Shown here: positions 31,676 through 39,562 of the stretch, in pieces
How positions within the stretch are numbered: position 1 is the first letter of the stretch
How the letters are laid out: each line of letters starts with the position of its first letter
NCBI RefSeq assembly: GCF_017573545.1
Contig: NZ_JAGEOK010000038.1
Location: 37,407 to 101,406 of the forward strand
Length of the DNA: 64,000 nt
Direction: 5' to 3'
DNA from: Actinomadura nitritigenes
GTDB taxonomy: Bacteria > Actinomycetota > Actinomycetes > Streptosporangiales > Streptosporangiaceae
Program-made: the position numbers and the translations under genes
The notes under the pieces: model-generated
Told to the model about the DNA's origin: nothing
What the model saw: the letters and a program-made list of their open reading frames with translations, nothing else
The model's database searches: none

Positions 31676-33010
31676 ATGACGGACATGGAGGGCGGGGTGG
31701 CGGGGCCTTCGGGCCTGGAGGCGGCGCGCTGGTGGGCGCGGATGATGCGCGATCCGATGGACGCCTACGGCGCGCTGTTCCGCCGGTACGGGGACGCGGT
31801 GCGGCTCCCGCGCGACCGGAGGCGGGCGCTGTACCTGCTGTCGCGGCCGGAGCACGCGGAGCACGTCCTCGTCGCGAAGCAGGACAACTACGTCAAGGCG
31901 TTCACGTACCGGCCGCTGCGGGTGTTCCTCGGCGACGGGCTGCTGACGAGCGAGGGCGAGACGTGGCGGCGGCACCGGCGGCTCGTGCAGCCGGTCTTCG
32001 CGCAGCGGCACCTCGCCGCGTTCGCGCCCGGGATGGCCGGGGTCGCGGCGCGGTCGGTCGGGCGGTGGCCGGACGGCGTGACGCTCGACGCCGCCGCGCA
32101 CATGCGCCGGGTGACGCTGGACATCGTCGGGCGGGTGCTGTTCGGCAGCGACCTCGCGGCGGAGTCCGACGCGACCGGGCGGGCGCTCGCGGATCTGCAG
32201 CGCGGCGCCGTCATCGGTCTCGGCGCGACGTTCCTCGGCGACGCGGGGCTGCGGCGGGCGTTCCGGCTGGTGCCGGGCGCGCAGCGGGCCGCCGCGCAGC
32301 TCGGCGGGCTGGTCGGGCGGGTGATCGGCGAGCGCCGCGCGGCGGGCCCCGGCGCGGAGCCGGACCTGCTGGACCTGCTGATGCGCGACGGCGATCCGCC
32401 GCTGTCGGACGCGGAGCTGCGCGACGAGGTGCTGACGCTGCTGCTGGCCGGGCACGAGACGACCGCGGCTGCGCTGACCTGGACGCTGGTCCTGCTGTCG
32501 CGGTACCCGGCGGCGCGCGACCGGCTGGAGGCGGAGGTCGACGAGGTCCTCGGCGGCCGGGAGCCGGACGCCGGCGACGTCGATCGGCTGCCGTGGACGC
32601 GGGCCGTGCTGTCGGAGTCGATGCGGCTGTGCCCGCCCGCGTGGACGATCGAGCGGGACGCGGTCGCGGACGACGACGTCGCGGGCGCGGAGGTGACGGC
32701 GGGCTCGACCGTGGCGATCTCCCCCTATCTCCTGCACCGCAATCCGGATCTGTGGCCGGATCCGGAGGGGTTCCGGCCGGAGCGGTTCCTCGGCGAGCAG
32801 GACCGTCCCCGCCACGCGTACCTGCCGTTCGGCGGCGGGCGGCGGATCTGCGTGGGGGCGGGCTTCGCGATGATGGAGGCGGTGCTGGTGCTCGCCCTGA
32901 TCAGCCGGTCGGTGCGCCTCGATCTGGCGCCGGGCGTCGCGGTCCCGGCGCGGGCGGAGGTGACGCTGCGGCCGGCGCGTCCGGTGCCGATGCGGGTCTC
33001 GCGGAGGTAG
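31676..33010 (+). CDS. Cytochrome P450
   Basis: A 444-residue heme monooxygenase. The oxygen-binding I helix is LLLAGHETTAAALTW, the ExxR pair is SESMR with PERF (FRPERFLGEQD), and the heme loop is FGGGRRICVGAGFAMMEA with the thiolate Cys. The N-terminal part has WRRHRRLVQPVF (C helix), typical of the CYP4/CYP102-like bacterial clan rather than of the shorter antibiotic-biosynthesis P450s. The substrate is unknown (fatty acid or terpenoid is plausible). ATG at 31676 has GAGGAGG 6 bases upstream. No ferredoxin gene adjoins. Confidence 0.95.
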   Translation: MTDMEGGVAGPSGLEAARWWARMMRDPMDAYGALFRRYGDAVRLPRDRRRALYLLSRPEHAEHVLVAKQDNYVKAFTYRPLRVFLGDGLLTSEGETWRRHRRLVQPVFAQRHLAAFAPGMAGVAARSVGRWPDGVTLDAAAHMRRVTLDIVGRVLFGSDLAAESDATGRALADLQRGAVIGLGATFLGDAGLRRAFRLVPGAQRAAAQLGGLVGRVIGERRAAGPGAEPDLLDLLMRDGDPPLSDAELRDEVLTLLLAGHETTAAALTWTLVLLSRYPAARDRLEAEVDEVLGGREPDAGDVDRLPWTRAVLSESMRLCPPAWTIERDAVADDDVAGAEVTAGSTVAISPYLLHRNPDLWPDPEGFRPERFLGEQDRPRHAYLPFGGGRRICVGAGFAMMEAVLVLALISRSVRLDLAPGVAVPARAEVTLRPARPVPMRVSRR

Positions 33011-33061
33011 CCGCCCGGAGAGCCGCGGCACACCAACTGGACGTCCAATCGAAAAGGGGTC

Positions 33062-33090
33062 TTGGCAAAAGGCGTCGCCACCTCTACATT
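33062..33090 (+). promoter_or_regulatory. Promoter of the secreted lipase gene
   Basis: TTGGCA (33062-33067), exactly 17 bases, TACATT (33085-33090), about 55 bases before the GTG at 33144. A 10-bp palindrome TGGACGTCCA at 33038-33047 lies just upstream of the -35 and may be a regulator site. Confidence 0.55.
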
Positions 33091-33143
33091 CCCGGGAGCG
33101 GCGGTAAGTGATCGCTTGCCGCACCCACCCCGGGAGGCTCCAA

Positions 33144-34100
33144 GTGAAGAGCTCGTTCACCCGCCGTCCGGCGCGGGCGGCCCTGCGCGGCCTGGCCGCG
33201 GCGGCGCTCGCGTCCCTGCTCGGCACCGCCGCGGTGGCCGCCCCCGCGCGGGCGGCGGACACGTACCCGCCCGGCGACATCGGGACGTCCCTGGTGAACT
33301 TCTTCAACAGCCCCGACGCGGTCGCCGGCGCGAACGACTGGAACTGCAAGCCGAGCGCCGAGCATCCGACGCCGGTCGTCCTCGTCCACGCCACGTTCGT
33401 GAACCTCGGCACCAACTGGAGCGTGCTGTCGCCGATGCTGGCGAACGAGGGCTACTGCGTCTTCGGCTTCAACTACGGCATGACGCAGCTGTCCTTCGAC
33501 CGGATCGGCGGGCTCGGCGACATCGCCGGATCCGCCGCGACCCTGGACGCGTTCGTCGACAAGGTGCTCGCCGCGACCGGCGCGCAGCAGGTCGACCTCG
33601 TCGGGCACTCCCAGGGCGGGATGATGCCGAACTACTACCTCAAGCGGCTCGGCGGCGCGTCCAAGGTCCGCACGTTCGTCGCGCTGGCGCCCAGCAACCA
33701 CGGGACGACCATCGACGGCGTCCTCGACCTCGGCAGGACGCTCAACCTGCTCGGCTTCGCCAACCAGGCCCTCAACGACGCGGGCGCGCCGGGGCTCGTG
33801 CAGCAGGAGCAGGGCTCGGACTTCCAGAACGCCCTGTTCGGCGACGGCGACACCGTCCCGGGGCCCCGGTACGTCGTCATCGAGACCAAGAACGACATCG
33901 TCGTCACGCCGTACACGAACGCGTGGCTGAACGGTGACAGCGTCACCAACATCCTCGTCCAGGACCAGTGCCCGGACGACACCGTCGGCCATGTCGGGAT
34001 GTTCAACGACAGCCCGGTCATGCAGGACGTCCTCAACCAGCTCGGAGCGAACGCCCCCGGCTTCAAGCCCGTGTGCGAGGGCTACGGCCTGCCGCTGTAA
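33144..34100 (+). CDS. Secreted lipase/esterase (Lipase_2 type)
   Basis: A 318-residue exported alpha/beta hydrolase. A signal peptide with a basic start (KSSFTRRPARAALRG) and hydrophobic core (LAAAALASLLGTAAVAAPAR) is cleaved near A-R-A-A-D. The mature enzyme has HPTPVVLVHATFVNLGTNWS for the oxyanion region, the nucleophile DLVGHSQGGMMPNYYLKRL, and a C-terminal DTVGHVGMFNDSPVMQDVL with the catalytic His, as in actinomycete Lipase_2/EstA enzymes. It hydrolyses extracellular esters or triglycerides. The start is GTG at 33144 with GGGAGG upstream; an ATG at 33108 is less likely as it extends before the signal peptide. Confidence 0.92.
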   Translation: MKSSFTRRPARAALRGLAAAALASLLGTAAVAAPARAADTYPPGDIGTSLVNFFNSPDAVAGANDWNCKPSAEHPTPVVLVHATFVNLGTNWSVLSPMLANEGYCVFGFNYGMTQLSFDRIGGLGDIAGSAATLDAFVDKVLAATGAQQVDLVGHSQGGMMPNYYLKRLGGASKVRTFVALAPSNHGTTIDGVLDLGRTLNLLGFANQALNDAGAPGLVQQEQGSDFQNALFGDGDTVPGPRYVVIETKNDIVVTPYTNAWLNGDSVTNILVQDQCPDDTVGHVGMFNDSPVMQDVLNQLGANAPGFKPVCEGYGLPL

Positions 34101-34104
34101 CCGC

Positions 34105-34812
34105 TCACTCCTCGGCCTGTTCCGCCTCCTGGGCGGCCTGCTCCGGCGTCCGGGACCTCGGCACCGGGATGTGGAACAGGTCGGGGAGCCGGCGGACCGC
34201 GTCGGGGTCTCCGGACACCGCGGCGCCGCCGTCCTCGACCGCCGCGCGCATCGACGAGCGGCCCGACGCCATCGCGATCAGTACGTCCTCGCTCATCGCG
34301 ATCGACGCGTCGGGCCGCTGCGCCGGGCCGTGCACCAGATGGACCGCCCCGTCGTCGACTTCCGCGTGGAACACCTCGTCGTCCACGCGGAACTCGTACA
34401 CCAGGCGCAGCCCGGCCGACGCCTCCGGCACGAAGCACGCCTCCATGCCGAGCACCGCCCACCCCGGATGGAACGTCTCGCCCTCGCGCCGCTCGCCGAG
34501 CGCCCACCGCATGCCCCAGCGCGCCAGCGCGAGCACCGCCGGGCCCAGCTCCTCGCCCGCCTCGGTCAGCGCGTACGCGGAGGTGCGGGCGGGCGGCGGC
34601 AGCGTGACCTTCCGCGCGAGCCCCTCGCGTTCGAGGTGCTTCAGCCGCGCCGCGAGCAGCCCGGTGCCGAGGCCGCGCAGGCTCGCCTGCAGGTCGCCGA
34701 ACCGTTTCGGGCCGGTCAGCAGCTCGCGGATCAGCAGCAGCGTCCAGCGCTCGCCGACGAGGTCGAGGGTCCGCGCCGTCGCGCAGTACTGGTTGTAGGT
34801 CCGCTGCTCCAC
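34105..34812 (-). CDS. HxlR family regulator with SCP2-like domain
   Basis: A 235-residue protein. Residues 1-95 are a HxlR winged helix: YCATARTLDLVGERWTLLLI, RELLTGPKRFGDLQASLRGL and LLAARLKHLEREGLARKVTL. Residues about 115-215 look like a sterol-carrier-protein-2-like domain (VFHAEVDDGAVHLVHGPAQR, ASIAMSEDVLIAMASGRSSM), a fusion common in actinobacteria, probably for binding a hydrophobic ligand. The start is GTG at 34812 with a weak ribosome site. It ends four bases from the convergent lipase gene and lies downstream of a hydrolase/oxidoreductase pair on the same strand. Confidence 0.88.
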   Translation of the reverse strand: MEQRTYNQYCATARTLDLVGERWTLLLIRELLTGPKRFGDLQASLRGLGTGLLAARLKHLEREGLARKVTLPPPARTSAYALTEAGEELGPAVLALARWGMRWALGERREGETFHPGWAVLGMEACFVPEASAGLRLVYEFRVDDEVFHAEVDDGAVHLVHGPAQRPDASIAMSEDVLIAMASGRSSMRAAVEDGGAAVSGDPDAVRRLPDLFHIPVPRSRTPEQAAQEAEQAEE

Positions 34813-34821
34813 CGCATCACT

Positions 34822-35475
34822 CTAAGCGCACGCCTCGGTGATCAGCCGGGCCAGGGCGCCGGGCCGGGTGAGCATGACGTCGTGCGGGCCGTCGATCGGG
34901 ACCGTCCGGTATCCGAGGGCCTTGGCGCACTGCTCGAACGGGTAGGCGCTCGGCCTGCAGAGGATCGCGGTCCCGGGGATCCGGTCGGCGGCGCCGGTGA
35001 GGCGGGTCGGCTCCTCGAACGTGCGGGCCGGCTGCGGGCGCATCCGCTCGGCGAGCCAGGCCGCGTCGTCCGGGTCGTCGATGCCGAGGGCCGCGGGCGG
35101 CGGGACGGCGATCCGCCCGCCGGACGTGCGGCCCCGCAGCGCCTGGACGAACGGGTCGGGCGCCAGGCCGTAGAGGCTCGTCCCGTCGGCGCCGGCCCAG
35201 CCGTCCACCAGGACCAGGTGGCGGACGCGGTCCGGCCGGCGGTCGGCGGCCTCCCGCACGACCAGGCCCGCGTAGCTGTGCCCGACCAGCACGACGTCGC
35301 CGTCGATGCCGTCGAGCGCCGCGACGACCTCGCCGGCGTGGTCGTGGAGGCCGACGTCGCCCTCGCTGAGGGACGGGGCGAGGGTGCGGGCACCGGCGTC
35401 GTGCAGGAACGGGATCATCCGGTCCCAGGCCCAGGGGCCGTGCCAGGCGCCGGCGACGAGGACGAACGTGGTCAT
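34822..35475 (-). CDS. Alpha/beta hydrolase (esterase-like)
   Basis: A 217-residue cytoplasmic alpha/beta hydrolase of the salicylate-esterase/EstC-like group: TTFVLVAGAWHGPWAWDRMI at the start, nucleophile VLVGHSYAGLVVREAADRRP, and a final His in DGPHDVMLTRPGALA. The substrate is unknown. ATG at 35475 overlaps the stop of the upstream F420 oxidoreductase (ATGA), so the two are co-translated and probably act in one pathway. Confidence 0.9.
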   Translation of the reverse strand: MTTFVLVAGAWHGPWAWDRMIPFLHDAGARTLAPSLSEGDVGLHDHAGEVVAALDGIDGDVVLVGHSYAGLVVREAADRRPDRVRHLVLVDGWAGADGTSLYGLAPDPFVQALRGRTSGGRIAVPPPAALGIDDPDDAAWLAERMRPQPARTFEEPTRLTGAADRIPGTAILCRPSAYPFEQCAKALGYRTVPIDGPHDVMLTRPGALARLITEACA

Positions 35476-36413
35476 GAGCGGACCTCCGCGGAAACGAGGG
35501 GACGGACGCGACCGGCGAACTCCTCCAGTGCGGCCTCGTGGTCGTCGGTCGCGAAACGGACCACGATGTGGCGGGCGCCCGCCTCGATGTAGCGGGTGAG
35601 CCAGGCGGCCGCGTCCTCCGGCGTGCCGGCGAACATCGCCTGGATGGAAGCGATGAACTCCAGCGGCGCGTTGTAGTAGCGCTCGATGCTGGCGCGGAGC
35701 CTCTCCCGCGCGCGCTCGGGGTCGTCGTCCAGGCAGAACGTCGCGTACAGGGCCGGGGTGACCGGGCGCCGCGCCGCCTCCCGGATCGTCTCGGCCTCCT
35801 TCGCGTAGACGGCGTGCTCGGGCGGGTACGGAAGCCAGCCGTCGGCGACGCGGGCGACCCGGCGCAGCGCGGGTCCGCCGCCGGCGAGCCAGACCGGCGG
35901 GCCTCCGGGCCGGGCCGGCGGCGGCGCGACGCTCACGTCCTCGAACGCGAAGTGCTCGCCCGCGAACGAGACGGACTCGCCGGTCCAGAGCAGCCGCATC
36001 GCCTCGATCGACTCCTCCAGCCTGCGGCCCCGGGTCGCGAAGTCGACGCCGAGCGCGGTGAACTGCGCCCGGGTGGCGTCGGTCGGGAAGCCCGCGCCCA
36101 TGCCCGCGATCACCCGTCCGCCGCTGAGCCGGTCGAGGGTGCCGAGCTGGTGCGCGAGCAGGATCGGGTGCCGCAGCGCGGGCAGCAGCACCGCGGTGCC
36201 GAGCTCCACCCGTTCCGTGGCCTGCGCCACGGCGGCCATGAGCAGCAGCGGGTCCGCCCGCTGCCGCGTGATGGGGCTGTCGCCGGCCCAGACCGAGTCG
36301 TAGCCGAGCGCTTCGGCCCGCGCGGCGTACGCGACGAGCCGGCGCGGCGCGTGCTCGCCCGACACCGTCTGGTCGCGCGTCGGCAGCAGGTAGCCGAACC
36401 GTGTCTCCGGCAT
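35472..36413 (-). CDS. LLM-class F420-dependent oxidoreductase
   Basis: A 313-residue luciferase-like monooxygenase-fold (TIM barrel) protein. The start reads PETRFGYLLPTRDQTVSGEH, with EALGYDSVWAGDSP, ERVELGTAVLLPALRHPILL and SGGRVIAGMGAGFP as family signatures, and GWLPYPPEH late. Most actinobacterial members use coenzyme F420. ATG at 36413 has GGAGGTGATCC. It is divergent from ohr and overlaps the downstream hydrolase gene. A related gene lies at 49109-50065. Confidence 0.9.
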   Translation of the reverse strand: MPETRFGYLLPTRDQTVSGEHAPRRLVAYAARAEALGYDSVWAGDSPITRQRADPLLLMAAVAQATERVELGTAVLLPALRHPILLAHQLGTLDRLSGGRVIAGMGAGFPTDATRAQFTALGVDFATRGRRLEESIEAMRLLWTGESVSFAGEHFAFEDVSVAPPPARPGGPPVWLAGGGPALRRVARVADGWLPYPPEHAVYAKEAETIREAARRPVTPALYATFCLDDDPERARERLRASIERYYNAPLEFIASIQAMFAGTPEDAAAWLTRYIEAGARHIVVRFATDDHEAALEEFAGRVRPLVSAEVRS

Positions 36414-36455
36414 GGATCACCTCCGGTGGTCGATTCCGGCCCGATCCTAGACATT

Positions 36456-36496
36456 GACTTCCTGATTTTGAAGTCTAAGGTTCATTTTCAGGAAGT
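36456..36496. promoter_or_regulatory. Nested inverted repeats between the LLM gene and ohr
   Basis: GACTTC-N8-GAAGTC (36456-36475) lies inside a wider inverted repeat ACTTCCTGA (36457-36465) / TCAGGAAGT (36488-36496). TTGACT (36454-36459) with TAAGGT 16 bases on gives a plausible ohr promoter overlapped by these sites. OhrR-type peroxide-sensing repressors act at such places, but no ohrR gene is adjacent. Confidence 0.55.
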
Positions 36497-36516
36497 TCGA
36501 TCCGGAAGGAAGACTG

Positions 36517-36945
36517 ATGACGGCACCGACCTACACGGCCGAGGCGCGCGTGACCGGAGGCAGGAACGGGCGCGGGCGGACGGCCGACGGGCGCCTCGAC
36601 CTGACCCTGCGGCTGCCCAAGGAGATGGGCGGTGACGGCGAGGGCGTCAACCCCGAGCAGCTCTTCGCCATCGGGTACGCGGCCTGCTTCGGCTCCACGA
36701 TGAGCGTGCTCGGGCAGCGCAAGGGACTCGAGGCGGACGACTCCGAGATCGACGCGAGGGCGATGCTCATTCCCACCGAGGGCGGACCCTTCAAGCTGGG
36801 CGTCGAGCTCGACGTGACCCTGCCGTCGCTCACCGATGCCGAGGCGGCCGACCTGGGACGCGCCGCACACCGGTTGTGCCCGTACTCCAGCGCGATCCGC
36901 GGCAACGTCGACGTCGCGATCGTCGTCAACGGGACGCGCTTGTAG
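36517..36945 (+). CDS. ohr: Organic hydroperoxide resistance protein Ohr
   Basis: A 142-residue Ohr/OsmC-family thiol peroxidase that reduces organic hydroperoxides using lipoyl-type thiols. The N-terminus TAPTYTAEARVTGGRNGRGR includes the conserved region; the peroxidatic Cys is in GYAACFGSTMSVLGQ and the resolving Cys in HRLCPYSSAIRGN. ATG at 36517 has GGAAGGA upstream. It is divergent from an F420 oxidoreductase gene, with nested inverted repeats in the promoter region suggesting peroxide-responsive control. Confidence 0.95.
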   Translation: MTAPTYTAEARVTGGRNGRGRTADGRLDLTLRLPKEMGGDGEGVNPEQLFAIGYAACFGSTMSVLGQRKGLEADDSEIDARAMLIPTEGGPFKLGVELDVTLPSLTDAEAADLGRAAHRLCPYSSAIRGNVDVAIVVNGTRL

Positions 36946-36999
36946 CCGCCCCGCCGCACCACCGTGGTCATGCGGCGCCGCTCAGTCGTGCGGCGCCGT

Positions 37000-37602
37000 T
37001 CAGGCGTGCGGCGCTTTTTCCTCCCGCTGGTTCCGCCTCCGGGCCCGGACCAGCGGGAGGAACAGCTCGTCCACGATCTCGGTCAGCACCTCGTCCGGCA
37101 CCGGGCGGTCCGTGAGCAGCATCTCGTGCCGGACGAGGTCGGCCGGCATCCGCGCGAGCCGCGGGCTCACCGCGCCGGGCGCCACCTCGCCCCGGTCGGC
37201 GGCGCGGCGCAGGATGACCGACATCGCGTCCGGGATCACCTCGAACGTGCCCGGATCGAGTTCGTGCGCCTCCGCCATCAGGCCGTGGACCAGGTCGGGT
37301 CCGAACTCGCCGAACCGCTGCGCCATGCGCCGCAGGACCGCCAGGACGTCGCCGCGCAGGCTCCCGGTGTCGGGCACGTCGTCCGCGATCGAGGGGTACC
37401 GGTACCGCAGCGCCGCGAGGACGAGGTCGGCCCGGCGGGGCCACCGGCGGTAGATGACCTGCTTGCCGGTCCGCGCGCGCGCCGCGACGTTCTCGATGGT
37501 CAGGCCCGCGTAGCCGGAGGCGTCCAGCTCGTCCCAGACCGCGTCCAGGATCGCCGCCTCCAGGGCGGTCCCGCGCCGCCGCGCCTTCGCCTCGCCGGTC
37601 AC
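37000..37602 (-). CDS. TetR family transcriptional regulator
   Basis: A 200-residue TetR regulator: ALEAAILDAVWDELDASGYA, GLTIENVAARARTGKQVIYR and RWPRRADLVLAALRYR form the DNA-binding domain, followed by a TetR_C_16-like ligand domain. The start is GTG at 37602 with GGGAGGAG upstream. It is divergent from a DHA2 exporter; two AGAGAC-N5-GTCTCT operators lie between them, one before each gene. Confidence 0.92.
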   Translation of the reverse strand: MTGEAKARRRGTALEAAILDAVWDELDASGYAGLTIENVAARARTGKQVIYRRWPRRADLVLAALRYRYPSIADDVPDTGSLRGDVLAVLRRMAQRFGEFGPDLVHGLMAEAHELDPGTFEVIPDAMSVILRRAADRGEVAPGAVSPRLARMPADLVRHEMLLTDRPVPDEVLTEIVDELFLPLVRARRRNQREEKAPHA

Positions 37603-37616
37603 GCCGCTCCTCCCAT

Positions 37617-37681
37617 AAGAGACCTTGCGTCTCTTGTCCTGTGCAGCCTACACTCCGGGCCGTTAGAGACGCGTCGTCTCT
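37617..37681. promoter_or_regulatory. Paired TetR operators AGAGAC-N5-GTCTCT
   Basis: AAGAGAC-CTTGC-GTCTCTT (37617-37635) lies next to the tetR start; AGAGAC-GCGTC-GTCTCT (37665-37681) lies next to the exporter start. Identical half-sites and 5-base spacers, 47 bp between centres, show that each divergent promoter has its own repressor site. Confidence 0.85.
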
Positions 37682-37692
37682 TAGGAGGCCTT

Positions 37693-39096
37693 GTGACCGC
37701 CGGTACCCGGACCGCTCCCGAACGGCTCGACCCCGCCCTTCTCCGCCTCGCCGGGATCCTCGTCACCGGCGCCATCGCCCCGCTCCTCGACAGCACGATC
37801 GTCAACGTCGCGATCGGGCGGCTCGGCCGCGACCTGCACGCGCCGGTGGCCGAGATCCAGTGGGTGATCACCGCCTACCTGCTGGCCCTCGCGATGGCGA
37901 TCCCGCTCACCGGCTGGGCCGAGGGCCGCTTCGGCGCCCGCCGCGTGTGGCTGTTCGCCCTCGGCCTGTTCCTGCTCGGCTCCGTGCTGTGCGGGGTGGC
38001 CTGGAACGTCGGCTCCCTGATCGCCTTCCGCGTCCTGCAAGGGGCGGGAGGCGGGCTGATGACGCCGGTCATGCAGACGCTGCTGATGCGCGCGGCCGGC
38101 GGCCGCCAGATCGGCCGGCTGATGGCCGCGATCAGCATGCCCGCGCTGGTCGGGCCCATCCTCGGGCCCGTCGTCGGCGGCCTCGTCGCCGGTCATGCCG
38201 GCTGGCGGTGGATCTTCTACGTCAACGTGCCGGTCTGCCTCGCCGCGTTCGTCCTCGCCTGGCGCGGCCTCCCGCGCACCCCGCCGCGCGGCGCCTCCCG
38301 CCCCGACCTCACCGGCATCCTCCTGCTGTCCCCGGCGCTCGCCGCCCTCATCTACGGGCTCTCGCAGGCGGACACCGGTTTCGGCCGCCCCCGCGTGATC
38401 GTCGCCCTGGCCGCGGGCGCCGTGCTGCTCGCGGCGTTCGTCGTCCACGCGCTGCGCACGCCGTCCGAACCCGCGATCGACCTGCGGCTGTTCCGCAGGC
38501 GGACGTTCGCCGCGTCCGCGAGCCTGCTGTTCCTGTCCGGGCTCTCCCTGTTCGGCGCGATGCTGCTGCTACCGCTCTACTACCAGCAGGTCCGCGGGCA
38601 CGGCGTGGTCGTCGCCGGTCTCCTGCTCGCGCCGCAGGGACTCGGCAGCCTGCTCGTCCGCACCCGCCTCGGGGCCCTCACCGACCGGCTCGGCCCCCGC
38701 CCCGTCGTCCTCACCGGCCTCGTCCTGACCGTCCTCGGCACGCTCGCCTACGCCGAGGCGGGGCCGCACACCAGCGAATGGCTGCTCGGCGCGTCCCTCG
38801 CCGTCCGCGGCGCGGGCCTCGGCGGCGTCACCCTCGCCGTCATGACCGCCGCCTACCAGGGCCTCGGCCCGGACGAGATCCCCCACGCCAGCAGCGCCAC
38901 CCGCGTCATCGTGCAGGTCGGCGGCTCCTTCGGCGCCGCCGTCCTCGCGGTCGTCCTGGAGCACCAGACGTCCGGCGGCGCCGCGCCGTCCACCGCGTAC
39001 GCGCACGCCTTCTGGTGGTCGCTCGCCTTCACCGCCCTCGCCTTCGTCCCGGCCCTCCTCCTTGGCCGAAGTGGGCCAGTACATGTTTCTGCCTAA
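37693..39096 (+). CDS. MFS multidrug exporter, DHA2 (EmrB/QacA) family
   Basis: A 467-residue fourteen-helix drug/H+ antiporter. Motifs: LLDSTIVNVAIGRLGRDL (helix 1, DHA2 signature), WVITAYLLALAMAIPLTGWA, GRFGARRVWLFALGLFLLGS (motif A region) and LVGPILGPVVGGLVAGHAGW (motif C). The start is GTG at 37693 with GGAGG 5 bases upstream, inside the operator region of the divergent TetR gene, so it is very likely induced by a drug-like ligand of that regulator. Confidence 0.93.
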   Translation: MTAGTRTAPERLDPALLRLAGILVTGAIAPLLDSTIVNVAIGRLGRDLHAPVAEIQWVITAYLLALAMAIPLTGWAEGRFGARRVWLFALGLFLLGSVLCGVAWNVGSLIAFRVLQGAGGGLMTPVMQTLLMRAAGGRQIGRLMAAISMPALVGPILGPVVGGLVAGHAGWRWIFYVNVPVCLAAFVLAWRGLPRTPPRGASRPDLTGILLLSPALAALIYGLSQADTGFGRPRVIVALAAGAVLLAAFVVHALRTPSEPAIDLRLFRRRTFAASASLLFLSGLSLFGAMLLLPLYYQQVRGHGVVVAGLLLAPQGLGSLLVRTRLGALTDRLGPRPVVLTGLVLTVLGTLAYAEAGPHTSEWLLGASLAVRGAGLGGVTLAVMTAAYQGLGPDEIPHASSATRVIVQVGGSFGAAVLAVVLEHQTSGGAAPSTAYAHAFWWSLAFTALAFVPALLLGRSGPVHVSA

Positions 39097-39178
39097 GTGG
39101 ACACCCTCGTGCGCCAATCTTTGATCTCATAGAGCAGCGATACCAGTACATAGAGTTACGGTGCGGTCTGGGGGCATT

Positions 39179-39562
39179 ATGGTCGGGGACTCGAAAGTCT
39201 CGTGGGACGGGGCGGGAAGACGGGCGAGGACAGTCCCTCCCGGCCGCTACGCGCCGCTCGCGCACGATCCCGGATTCCTGCTGCTCAGGAGGAGGTTCCT
39301 GGTCGCGGCCGCGAGCCTCACCGCCGCCTTCTTCGGGTGGTACGCGGTCTACGTCGCGCTGTCGGCGTTCGCGCGCGGGTTCATGGCGCGTCAGGTCGCC
39401 GGGCACGTCAACGTGGCGCTGCTGCTCGGCCTGCTGCAGTTCGCCTCGACGTTCCTGCTGGCCTGGGCCTACGTCGCCTACGCGCGGCGGCGGCTGGACC
39501 CGCTCGCCGAGGACCTGCGGTCCCGGCGCCCGTCCGCGCCCGGCGAGGGGGTGACCCGGTGA
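39179..39562 (+). CDS. DUF485 membrane protein
   Basis: A 127-residue protein with two transmembrane helices typical of DUF485 (LLLRRRFLVAAASLTAAFFG and LLLGLLQFASTFLLAWAYVA). DUF485 proteins are small partners encoded just before acetate/solute:cation symporters, as here. ATG at 39179 follows GGGGG; a GTG at 39161 would add six residues. The stop codon TGA overlaps the start of the symporter (ATGA context at 39559-39564). Confidence 0.9.
   Translation: MVGDSKVSWDGAGRRARTVPPGRYAPLAHDPGFLLLRRRFLVAAASLTAAFFGWYAVYVALSAFARGFMARQVAGHVNVALLLGLLQFASTFLLAWAYVAYARRRLDPLAEDLRSRRPSAPGEGVTR

Noticed and set aside
30914..33415. An 833-codon minus-strand open frame across the GlsB and P450 genes
   Set aside because: It is antisense to a clear P450 and has low-complexity Arg/Pro composition; no domain is recognisable.
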